This document shows positions 35,644 through 42,691 of a DNA stretch of 64,000 nucleotides, one piece after another (position 1 is the first letter of the stretch; every line of letters begins with the position of its first letter). The position numbers and the translations under genes are program-made. The notes beneath the pieces are model-generated. The model was given only the letters and a program-made list of their open reading frames with translations. It had not been told where the DNA came from and ran no database searches. Location of the stretch: contig NZ_BCUT01000007.1 in NCBI RefSeq assembly GCF_001591365.1, positions 248,001 through 312,000 on the forward strand, read 5' to 3'. Source of the DNA: Variovorax paradoxus NBRC 15149. GTDB taxonomy: Bacteria > Pseudomonadota > Gammaproteobacteria > Burkholderiales > Burkholderiaceae_C.

Positions 35644-36555
35644 TCAAGTCGACGACGCCATCAGCTGCCCCACCAGCAGCTGCGCCGCCGGCGACAAGGT
35701 CTCGCCGGTCTTGGTGGCCATCAGCAGGCGGCGCACGGCCCAGGCATCCCTGAGCCGCACCACCTTGAGGCCGAGCGCGCTCACCTGCGCCTTGCAGGCT
35801 GCGAGCGGCACCACGCCGATGCCGAGGTTGGCCGCGATCATGTGGCACATCGCATCGAAGCTGCGCACCTGCACGCGCAGGCGCATCGGAATGCCAGCCT
35901 GCTCGGCCGCGCGCGAGGTGAGCTCTAGCAGCGAGCTGCTGCGGTTCAGCCCCACGAACTCGTGCGCGAGGCAGGTCTTGAAATCGGTCCGGCGCGTGCG
36001 CGCGAGCGGATGCTGCCGGGCGCACAGCACCACCAGCTCGTCGGTCTGGAACGGCGCCACGTCGAGCCCGTAGGCCGGCGTGTTCTCGGCGAACACGCCC
36101 ACGTCGGCCAGGCCGTCGACCAGCGCGCGCACGATGTCGCCGCTCAGCTGCTCCTCCACTTCGACGCGGATGTCCGGATGCCGGCCGAGGAAGGCGGCCA
36201 GCGTGGCCGGCAGGAACTCGGTGAGCGCCGACATGTTGGCCCACAGCCGCACATGGCCGCGCACTCCGCTCGAATAGTCGCCGAGCTCGTTGCTGAACTG
36301 CTCGAAGCCCTGGAACAGCCGCATCGCATGCTGCATGGCCACGTGGCCGGCCGGGGTCAGCGCGATGCCTTGCGAGCTGCGCTCCAGCAGCTTCGATCCG
36401 GTGGCGGCCTCGAAGTCCGACAGCCGCCGGCTGGCGGCCGAGAGCGCCAGGTGGCAGGCCTCGGCGCCCTTGGTGATGCTGCCCGACTGGGCCACGGCGC
36501 AGAACAGGCGCAGCGTGACGAAGTCGACGCGGGCGGGGTTGATGGGGCTGGCCAT
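35644..36555 (-). CDS. LysR-family transcriptional regulator divergent from the CoA-transferase operon
   Basis: 303 residues. HTH region VTLRLFCAVAQSGSITKGAE then CHLALSAASRRLSDFEAATG, about residues 13-52; a LysR substrate-binding domain follows (VRLWANMSALTEFLPATLAA). Its ATG at 36555 is divergent from the CoA-transferase/lyase/VOC/Bug operon across 108 bases that contain a dyad with the T-N11-A form. Convergent with the preceding LysR gene. It probably senses the substrate or a product of that operon. Confidence 0.94.
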   Translation of the reverse strand: MASPINPARVDFVTLRLFCAVAQSGSITKGAEACHLALSAASRRLSDFEAATGSKLLERSSQGIALTPAGHVAMQHAMRLFQGFEQFSNELGDYSSGVRGHVRLWANMSALTEFLPATLAAFLGRHPDIRVEVEEQLSGDIVRALVDGLADVGVFAENTPAYGLDVAPFQTDELVVLCARQHPLARTRRTDFKTCLAHEFVGLNRSSSLLELTSRAAEQAGIPMRLRVQVRSFDAMCHMIAANLGIGVVPLAACKAQVSALGLKVVRLRDAWAVRRLLMATKTGETLSPAAQLLVGQLMASST

Positions 36556-36572
36556 GCTCGCATTCTAGAAAG

Positions 36573-36639
36573 CCTTCGCATTTTGCGAAGGGCTGCTGCC
36601 GTCAAAGCAATTCCGTTCGCTGCGATCCTTTTCTAGAGT
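36573..36639 (+). promoter_or_regulatory. LysR-type dyad and promoter of the CoA-transferase operon
   Basis: CCTTCGC (36573-36579) and GCGAAGG (36585-36591) form a perfect dyad with a 5-base spacer, containing the T-N11-A pattern. Downstream, TTCCGT (36611-36616), a 17-base spacer and TAGAGT (36634-36639) make a reasonable sigma-70 promoter. The dyad is centred about 58 bases upstream of the expected start point, near the usual position for a LysR recognition site. Confidence 0.7.
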
Positions 36640-36663
36640 TGGGGCAACCAATCAGGAGACAAG

Positions 36664-37839
36664 ATGAACGCACTCGAAGGCCTCAAGGTGCTGGAACTCG
36701 GCCAGCTCATCGCCGGCCCGTTCGCCGGCAAGACGCTCGCCGAGTTCGGCGCGGACGTGATCAAGGTCGAGCCGGCCGGCGTCGGCGATCCGCTGCGCAA
36801 GTGGCGGCTGCTGCGCGAGGGCACTTCGGTGTGGTGGGAGGTGCAGTCGCGCAACAAGCGATCGGTGTGCCTGGACCTGCGCAGCGCCGAAGGCCAGCAG
36901 GCGGTGCGCGCGCTGGCGCTGGAGGCCGACGTGCTGATCGAGAACTTCAAGCCCGGTACGCTCGAAGGCTGGGGCCTGGGCTGGGAGCAGCTGCATGCGC
37001 TCAATCCGCGGCTCATCATGCTGCGCATCTCGGGCTACGGGCAGACCGGCCCGTACCGCGACAAGCCGGGCTTCGGCGTGCTCGGCGAATCGATGGGCGG
37101 GCTGCGCTACCTGAGCGGCGAGCCGGGCCGGGTGCCCGTGCGCGTGGGCGTTTCGCTGGGCGACACGCTGGCGGCGCTGCACGGCGTGATCGGCGTGCTC
37201 ACGGCGCTGCACCACCGCACGGCCCATGGCGGAGAAGGGCAGTTCATCGACGTGGCGCTCTACGAATCGGTCTTCAACGTGATGGAAAGCCTGCTGCCCG
37301 AATACGACGCGTTCGGCGCGGTGCGCGAGCGCGCCGGCAGCGCCTTGCCGGGCATTGCGCCGACCAATGCCTACAAGTGCAGCGACGGCCACTACGTGCT
37401 GGTGGCGGGCAACGGCGACAGCATCTTCCGCCGGCTGATGCGCGCCATCGGCCGCGCGGACCTGGAGAACGATCCGCAGCTCGTGCACAACGACGGCCGC
37501 GTGCAGCGCGTGGAAGAGATCGACGCCGCCATCGAGGCCTGGACGCTGCAGCGCAGCCGCGACGAGGTGCTGGCGGTGCTCGATGCGGCCGGCGTGCCGG
37601 TCGGGCGCATCTACACGGTGGCCGACATCGCCACCGATCCGCAGTACCTGGCGCGCCAGATGATCGTCGAGGCGGCCACCGCCAATGGCGAGATGCTCAA
37701 GGTGCCCGGCGTGGTGCCCAAGCTCAGCGCCACGCCGGGCCGCATTGCGCACCCCGCGCCGCGGCTCGGCGAACACACCGCCGACCTGCAGGGGTTGGGC
37801 TGGCCGGCGCGCCGTACCGAAGAAAGCGAGGCCGTATGA
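36664..37839 (+). CDS. Family III CoA-transferase (CaiB/BaiF)
   Basis: 391 residues, normal for the family. N-terminal LKVLELGQLIAGPFAGKTLA and FGADVIKVEPAGVGDPLRKW; YGQTGPYRDKPGFGVLGES; the catalytic aspartate D196 in GEGQFIDVALYES. It moves CoA between organic acids through an enzyme-bound thioester. It is the first gene of an operon with a lyase (overlap ATGA), a VOC protein and a Bug receptor, so it most likely activates an imported hydroxy-dicarboxylic acid before cleavage. The ATG follows GGAGAC. Confidence 0.93.
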   Translation: MNALEGLKVLELGQLIAGPFAGKTLAEFGADVIKVEPAGVGDPLRKWRLLREGTSVWWEVQSRNKRSVCLDLRSAEGQQAVRALALEADVLIENFKPGTLEGWGLGWEQLHALNPRLIMLRISGYGQTGPYRDKPGFGVLGESMGGLRYLSGEPGRVPVRVGVSLGDTLAALHGVIGVLTALHHRTAHGGEGQFIDVALYESVFNVMESLLPEYDAFGAVRERAGSALPGIAPTNAYKCSDGHYVLVAGNGDSIFRRLMRAIGRADLENDPQLVHNDGRVQRVEEIDAAIEAWTLQRSRDEVLAVLDAAGVPVGRIYTVADIATDPQYLARQMIVEAATANGEMLKVPGVVPKLSATPGRIAHPAPRLGEHTADLQGLGWPARRTEESEAV

Positions 37840-38819
37840 AAGAAGGCAAGGGCAAGCGGCTCTTCATCAACGAAGTGGCCACGCGCGACGGCTTCCAGAT
37901 GGAGAGCCGCTTCATTCCGACCGACGACAAGATCGCGCTCATCGACCGGCTCGGCACGCTGGGCTACGCCAAGATCGAGGTGACCTCGTTCACCTCCGCC
38001 AAGGCGATCCCGGCGCTGCGCGACGGCGAGGAAGTGATGCAGCGCATCGCGCGCCGGCCGGGCGTGGTCTACACCGCGCTGGTGCCGAACCTGCGCGGTG
38101 CCGAGCGCGCGCTGGAAAGCCGCATCGGCGAATTCAACGTCGTCATGTCGGTGAGCGAGACCCACAACCTCAGCAACCTGCGCATGACGCGCGAGCAGTC
38201 GTTCGCGCAGCTGGCCGAGGTCATCGCGCTGGCCAGGCAGGCGGGCGTGCCGGTGAACGTGTCGCTCTCCTGCGTGTTCGGTTGCCCGATGGAAGGCGAG
38301 GTGCCGTTGGCCGGCGTGCTGGAATGGATCGACCGCTTCGCGGTGCTGCAGGTGCAGGGCGTCACGCTGTGCGACACCACGGGCATGGCTTTTCCCACGC
38401 AGGTGCAGGCCGTCTGCGAAGCCGTGATGGCAAGGCACCCCGGCCTGCAATGGACAGCGCACTTCCACAACACGCGTGGCATGGGGCTCGCGAACACGGT
38501 GGCCGCGGTGGAGGCGGGCATCGAGCGGCTCGACATGTCGCTGGGCGGCATCGGCGGCTGCCCGTATGCGCCCGGTGCCACCGGCAACGTCGCCACCGAG
38601 GACGTGGTGCACATGCTGCAATGCATGGGCTACGACACCGGCATGGATCTGGGCGGCCTGATCGATGCCGCCTCGGAACTCGAAGCGCTGGTGCAGCACG
38701 ACTTGCCGAGCCAGGTGCCGCGCGCCGGCCACCGGCTCACGCGGCATGCGCCGCCGGCGGATTTCAACGACATCGCGGCGCGTGCGCATGCGCGCCGAGC
38801 CAAGGAGCTGAACCCATGA
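37836..38819 (+). CDS. Hydroxymethylglutaryl-CoA lyase family protein
   Basis: 327 residues; ATG at 37836 overlaps the CoA-transferase stop. DRE-TIM metallolyase features: NEVATRDGFQMESRFIP with the catalytic Arg-Asp, the metal-binding TAHFHNTRGMGLANT and the mobile-loop stretch GGIGGCPYAPGATGNVATED with the conserved cysteine. These enzymes cleave HMG-CoA or related tertiary hydroxyacyl-CoA thioesters such as citramalyl-CoA-type compounds. NEVATRDGFQ differs from the standard EVGPRDGLQ of leucine-pathway enzymes, and the context (CoA-transferase, Bug receptor) suggests a different substrate. Confidence 0.88.
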   Translation: MKEGKGKRLFINEVATRDGFQMESRFIPTDDKIALIDRLGTLGYAKIEVTSFTSAKAIPALRDGEEVMQRIARRPGVVYTALVPNLRGAERALESRIGEFNVVMSVSETHNLSNLRMTREQSFAQLAEVIALARQAGVPVNVSLSCVFGCPMEGEVPLAGVLEWIDRFAVLQVQGVTLCDTTGMAFPTQVQAVCEAVMARHPGLQWTAHFHNTRGMGLANTVAAVEAGIERLDMSLGGIGGCPYAPGATGNVATEDVVHMLQCMGYDTGMDLGGLIDAASELEALVQHDLPSQVPRAGHRLTRHAPPADFNDIAARAHARRAKELNP

Positions 38820-39196
38820 TCGACCATCTGGACCACCTGGTGCTCACCACTTCCGACGAGGGGGCCTGCACCCGCTTCTACGTCGACGTGATGGGCATGG
38901 CGCTGGAGACCTTTGGCGCCAACCGCAAGGCCTTTCGCTTCGGCAACCAGAAGATCAACCTGCATGTGAAGGGCCATGAATTCGAGCCCAAGGCGCAGCT
39001 GCCGACGCCGGGCTCGCTGGACCTGTGCTTCATCGCGAGCGTGCCGCTGGAAGAAGTGATCGCACGGCTCAAAGACAAGGGCGTGCCGATCCTCGAAGGC
39101 CCGGTGATGCGGACCGGCGCCACTTCGCGCATCCGATCGGTCTACGTGCGCGACCCCGACCTGAATCTCATCGAGATATCCGAGCTGGCGCCCTGA
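38816..39196 (+). CDS. VOC (glyoxalase/bleomycin resistance) family protein
   Basis: 126 residues, one VOC module: MIDHLDHLVLTTSDEGACTR at the start with a metal-ligand histidine (H7), FRFGNQKINLHVKGHEFEPK in the middle and VYVRDPDLNLIEISELAP at the end, whose glutamate is a usual metal ligand. Overlaps the lyase stop by 4 bases. Possible roles are an epimerase/isomerase or lyase step on the same CoA ester or acid; no specific reaction can be assigned. Confidence 0.9.
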   Translation: MIDHLDHLVLTTSDEGACTRFYVDVMGMALETFGANRKAFRFGNQKINLHVKGHEFEPKAQLPTPGSLDLCFIASVPLEEVIARLKDKGVPILEGPVMRTGATSRIRSVYVRDPDLNLIEISELAP

Positions 39197-39240
39197 CACG
39201 CCGGCTTCGAATGCAACCCTAAAACACCGGAGACAAAACC

Positions 39241-40212
39241 ATGAAACCCACCCATCGCCTTCTGATCGCCGCAGGCTTTGCGCTGGCGGCCGCCGCGGCC
39301 AGCGCCGACACCTGGCCCTCGAAACCGATCACCTTCATCGTGCCCACCGCGCCCGCCGGGTCCACCGACATCATGGCGCGCATGGTGGCCGACCCGCTGC
39401 AGCGCGCGCTGGGCCAGCCCATCGTGGTCGACAACAGGCCCGGCGCCAGCGGCAACATCGGCACCGAAGCCGTGGCGCGCGCCGCGCCCGACGGCTACAC
39501 GCTGCTGATGCAGTACTCGGGCTATCACGTCGGCAACCCCGCGCTCTTTCCGCAGATCAAGTGGAGCCCGACCAAGGACTTCGTGCCGGTGGCGCTGGTG
39601 ATGCGCGCGCCGCACGTGGTCGCGGTGAGCGGCAAGCTGCCCGTGAACTCGATGAAGGAGCTGATCGAGTACGGCAAGAAGAAGAAAGAGGGCGGCCTGT
39701 TCTACGCCTCGTCGGGCAACGGCTCGATCCAGCACATCGCGGGTGAGCTGCTGTCGCGCCAGGCCAAGCAGCCCATGACGCACGTGCCCTACAAGGGCTC
39801 GGGTCCGGCCATCAACGACCTGATCGCGGGCAACGTCGACATGTTCATCACCACGCCGCCCTCGGTCATCGGCCATTTCGCGGGTGGGCGCATCAAGGCG
39901 CTCGCCTACACGGGCAGCAAGCGCCATCCGTCGATGCCCGATGTGCCGACCTCGGCCGAGGCGGGTCTGCCGGGCTACGAGGTGGAATCGTGGTTCGCGG
40001 TGTTCGCACCGGCCAGGACGCCGCCCGACGTTGTCAACAAGCTCAGCGCCGAGATCAGGAAGATCGTCGAGAGCGAGCCGTTCCGCAAGAAGGTGGACGA
40101 GCAGGGCGCCTTCGCCACCTACATGGACCCGGCGGCCCTGGGCAAGTTCGTCGACCAGGAACTGGCAGCCTGGGCGAAGGTGATCAAGGCGGCGGACATC
40201 AAGCCGGACTGA
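39241..40212 (+). CDS. Bug-family tripartite tricarboxylate transporter receptor
   Basis: 323 residues with a Sec signal (MKPTHRLLIAAGFALAAAAA, cleavage near ASA-DT). The Bug domain shows WPSKPITFIVPTAPAGSTDI, GQPIVVDNRPGASGNIGTEA, ARAAPDGYTLLMQYSG and VPYKGSGPAINDLIAGNVDM. Such periplasmic proteins bind carboxylic acids and pass them to TctAB-type permeases or act as sensors. No permease genes are adjacent, as is usual for the many orphan Bug proteins. GGAGAC precedes the ATG. It is the last gene of the operon and points to a carboxylate substrate. Confidence 0.95.
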   Translation: MKPTHRLLIAAGFALAAAAASADTWPSKPITFIVPTAPAGSTDIMARMVADPLQRALGQPIVVDNRPGASGNIGTEAVARAAPDGYTLLMQYSGYHVGNPALFPQIKWSPTKDFVPVALVMRAPHVVAVSGKLPVNSMKELIEYGKKKKEGGLFYASSGNGSIQHIAGELLSRQAKQPMTHVPYKGSGPAINDLIAGNVDMFITTPPSVIGHFAGGRIKALAYTGSKRHPSMPDVPTSAEAGLPGYEVESWFAVFAPARTPPDVVNKLSAEIRKIVESEPFRKKVDEQGAFATYMDPAALGKFVDQELAAWAKVIKAADIKPD

Positions 40213-40236
40213 GCCGGCCGATGCCTCCTGCGGTAC

Positions 40237-40383
40237 TCAGGGCTTGACGCCGAGCATCGACAGGATGATTGCCGCGAGGGTCAGCGTCACCGGCAGCCGG
40301 TGCGTGGCGATGGCGTGGGCCTGCGCCACCGACAGCCTGGTTTGCTGAAGGAGGTTCTTTTCGGAATGAAGGGCTGTGGACAT
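40237..40383 (-). CDS. Small protein of 48 residues, possibly membrane-associated
   Basis: ATG at 40383 preceded by a good CAGGAGCAG ribosome binding site. The product is hydrophilic at first (MSTALHSEKNLLQQTRLSVA) and ends in one hydrophobic segment (LPVTLTLAAIILSMLGV, residues 31-47). It lies alone between the Bug gene (convergent) and the PAS-LuxR gene (upstream, same strand). I do not recognise a family. The ribosome binding site and clean topology favour a real gene, but short length leaves doubt. Confidence 0.55.
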   Translation of the reverse strand: MSTALHSEKNLLQQTRLSVAQAHAIATHRLPVTLTLAAIILSMLGVKP

Positions 40384-40498
40384 GGCATCTGCTCCTGAAT
40401 GAACGCGAACGATCTGTTCGCATGGCCTTGAAGATAGACCTCTGCAGGGGCAGCGGCACGGGGCTTCCGAAGACACCGCGTTTCCGTTTTTGCAACGA

Positions 40499-41065
40499 TC
40501 AGCCCGCGATGAGCTTCTGCACCAGCTCCGCCGTGGTCGCCGCCGCGTACTTGCGCATCAGCCGCGCGCGGTGCAGTTCCACCGTGCGGTGGCTGATGCC
40601 GAGCGCCTTGCCGATCTCCTTGGACGTGAGCCCGCGCATCACCTGCGCGGCCACCTCCCGCTCGCGCGGCGTGAGCTCGGCCTTCACGGCGCGGCGCGAG
40701 CCCAGGTCCTCGAAGGTCCAGATGCCGGCCTCGTGCGGCGCGGCGCGGTTCATGGCGTGGCCGGTGACATGGCACCAGAAGGTCTCGCCGGCAATGGCGC
40801 CGTGCAGGCCGCCCAGGCGCTTCATCATGCGGTTGTCGGCGTAGCGGCCGCTGGCGTTCAGGAACGGTTCCATGCGCTTGCCGATGCGCTCGAACTCGGC
40901 CACGCTCGGGTACAGGATGCTGAATGAATGCCCGACCAAGGCACTGGGCGTTGCGCCGAAAATCTCGCACACCCGCTCGTTGCAGGCCACGATGGTGCGG
41001 TTGCTCGACACCACCATGCCGACGGGTGCCTGTTCAAAAGCCAGCCGGTAATCGATCTCGGGCAT
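40499..41065 (-). CDS. PAS domain / LuxR-type HTH regulator
   Basis: 188 residues. N-terminal PAS domain (LAFEQAPVGMVVSSNRTIVA, VCEIFGATPSALVGHSFSIL, about residues 8-105), then a LuxR/FixJ helix-turn-helix (LTPREREVAAQVMRGLTSKE, ALGISHRTVELHRARLMRKY, about 130-180). No receiver domain, so it senses a ligand or redox state directly through PAS. Divergent from scoAB with a perfect 26-base palindrome in the 101-base gap; it is the obvious candidate to bind it. Confidence 0.93.
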   Translation of the reverse strand: MPEIDYRLAFEQAPVGMVVSSNRTIVACNERVCEIFGATPSALVGHSFSILYPSVAEFERIGKRMEPFLNASGRYADNRMMKRLGGLHGAIAGETFWCHVTGHAMNRAAPHEAGIWTFEDLGSRRAVKAELTPREREVAAQVMRGLTSKEIGKALGISHRTVELHRARLMRKYAAATTAELVQKLIAG

Positions 41066-41084
41066 CGGGGGTCACCATTACGAA

Positions 41085-41110
41085 ATACTACGTATGCGAC
41101 TACGTAGTAT
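41085..41110. promoter_or_regulatory. Perfect 26-base palindrome between the PAS-LuxR gene and scoA
   Basis: ATACTACGTA (41085-41094) and TACGTAGTAT (41101-41110) are exact reverse complements around a 6-base spacer; each arm itself contains the self-complementary TACGTA. The site is 19 bases upstream of the PAS-LuxR start and 56 bases upstream of the scoA start. It is very probably the operator for that regulator. Confidence 0.85.
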
Positions 41111-41166
41111 CGTTCAAGGCTCTTCAAAGCTTTCGCCAACTCTCCACCATCCATCAAGGAGCCCGA

Positions 41167-41970
41167 GTGAACAAGATTTATCCCTCCGCAGACGCGGCAC
41201 TCAAGGGGGTCGTGGCCGACGGGCAGACGCTCGCGGTCGGCGGCTTCGGCCTGTGCGGCATTCCCGAGGCGCTGATCGACGCGCTGCGCGACTCCGGCGC
41301 CAAGGACCTCACCTGCATCTCCAACAACGCGGGCGTCGACGGCTTCGGCCTCGGCAAGCTGCTCGAGACGCGCCAGATCAAGAAGATGATCGCGTCCTAT
41401 GTGGGCGAGAACAAGGAGTTCGAGCGCCAGTACCTCGCGGGCGAACTGCAGCTCGAATTCACGCCCCAGGGCACGCTGGCCGAGAAGCTGCGCGCGGGCG
41501 GCGCGGGCATTCCGGCCTTCTTCACCAAGACCGGCGTCGGCACGCAAGTGGCCGAGGGCAAGGAGCTGCGCGAGTTCGACGGCGAAACCTACGTGATGGA
41601 ACGCTCGCTGGTGCCCGACGTGGCGCTGGTCAAGGCCGACGTGGCCGACAAGTCGGGCAACCTGCGCTTCCGCCTCACGGCGCGCAACTTCAACCCCGCC
41701 GCCGCCATGGCCGGCAAGATCTGCATCGTCGAGGTCGAGAAGATCGTCGAGGTGGGCGAGCTGGCCCCCGACGACATCCACCTGCCGGGCATCTACGTGC
41801 ACCGCATCGTGCTCAATGCCAAGCCCGAGAAGCGCATCGAGAAGCGCACCGTGAGCGCAGCCGCGCCGGCCGATGCGGCCGCCGCCAAGGTCGAAGCGCA
41901 GGCTGCCATCGCGCAGGCCGCCGCCGGCAGCGAAGTGCCTGCCCCCGTCAAGAACAACAAAGGAGCCTGA
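41167..41970 (+). CDS. scoA: 3-oxoacid CoA-transferase, subunit A
   Basis: 267 residues from the GTG at 41167, 6 bases after AAGGAG. Family stretches: VADGQTLAVGGFGLCGIPEA, ISNNAGVDGFGLGKLLETRQ, GELQLEFTPQGTLAEKLRAG and PAFFTKTGVGTQVAEGKE. With subunit B it moves CoA from succinyl-CoA to acetoacetate or a similar oxo acid. The last 35 residues form an Ala-rich tail (PADAAAAKVEAQAAIAQAAA) beyond the usual end of subunit A, probably disordered. Two bases separate its stop from the scoB ATG. Confidence 0.94.
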   Translation: MNKIYPSADAALKGVVADGQTLAVGGFGLCGIPEALIDALRDSGAKDLTCISNNAGVDGFGLGKLLETRQIKKMIASYVGENKEFERQYLAGELQLEFTPQGTLAEKLRAGGAGIPAFFTKTGVGTQVAEGKELREFDGETYVMERSLVPDVALVKADVADKSGNLRFRLTARNFNPAAAMAGKICIVEVEKIVEVGELAPDDIHLPGIYVHRIVLNAKPEKRIEKRTVSAAAPADAAAAKVEAQAAIAQAAAGSEVPAPVKNNKGA

Positions 41971-41971
41971 G

Positions 41972-42610
41972 ATGCCCTGGACCCAAGACCAAATGGCCGC
42001 GCGTGCGGCGCAAGAACTCGAAGACGGCTTCTACGTGAACCTGGGCATCGGCATTCCCACGCTGGTGGCCAACTTCGTCGGCGACAAGGAAGTGTGGCTG
42101 CAAAGCGAGAACGGCATGCTCGGCATTGGCCCGTTCCCGACCGAAGACCAGGTCGACGCCGACCTGATCAACGCCGGCAAGCAGACCGTGACCACCATCC
42201 CCGGCTCGGCCATCTTCGGCAGCCATGACAGCTTCGCGATGATCCGCGGCGGCAAGATCAACCTGTCGATCCTCGGCGCGATGCAGGTCAGCGTGAAGGG
42301 CGACCTCGCCAACTGGATGATCCCCGGCAAGATGGTCAAGGGCATGGGCGGCGCCATGGACCTGGTGGCCGGCGTGAAGCGCGTGATCGTGCTGATGGAG
42401 CACGTCGCGAAGAAGAAGGACGGCACCGAGGACCTGAAGATCCTCGAGAAGTGCACGCTGCCGCTGACCGGCGTGGGCGTGGTCGACCGCATCATCACCG
42501 ACCTGGCCGTGATGGACGTGGTGCCCGAGGGCCTCAAGGTGGTCGAGCTCGCGCCGGGCGTGAGCTTCGACGCGCTGCAGGCCAAGACCGGCGCCAAGCT
42601 GATCCAGTAA
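41972..42610 (+). CDS. scoB: 3-oxoacid CoA-transferase, subunit B
   Basis: 212 residues; the ATG at 41972 follows AAGGAG. The catalytic glutamate is E46 in LQSENGMLGIGPF. Other marks: YVNLGIGIPTLVANFV, FGSHDSFAMIRGGKINLSIL and DLANWMIPGKMVKGMGGAMD. It forms the active enzyme with ScoA in ketone-body or branched-chain catabolism. The pair is regulated from the shared palindrome and closed by a strong terminator. Confidence 0.96.
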   Translation: MPWTQDQMAARAAQELEDGFYVNLGIGIPTLVANFVGDKEVWLQSENGMLGIGPFPTEDQVDADLINAGKQTVTTIPGSAIFGSHDSFAMIRGGKINLSILGAMQVSVKGDLANWMIPGKMVKGMGGAMDLVAGVKRVIVLMEHVAKKKDGTEDLKILEKCTLPLTGVGVVDRIITDLAVMDVVPEGLKVVELAPGVSFDALQAKTGAKLIQ

Positions 42611-42634
42611 GGCGCCGACGCAACGACGACGAAG

Positions 42635-42666
42635 GGCAGGGCCGCGAGAGCGGGCCCTGCCTTTTT
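42635..42666 (+). terminator. Rho-independent terminator of scoAB
   Basis: GGCAGGGCC (42635-42643) pairs perfectly with GGCCCTGCC (42653-42661), followed by TTTTT (42662-42666), 25 bases after the scoB stop. Confidence 0.93.
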
Positions 42667-42691
42667 GCTTTGGACGTTCTGGAGAGATGAA

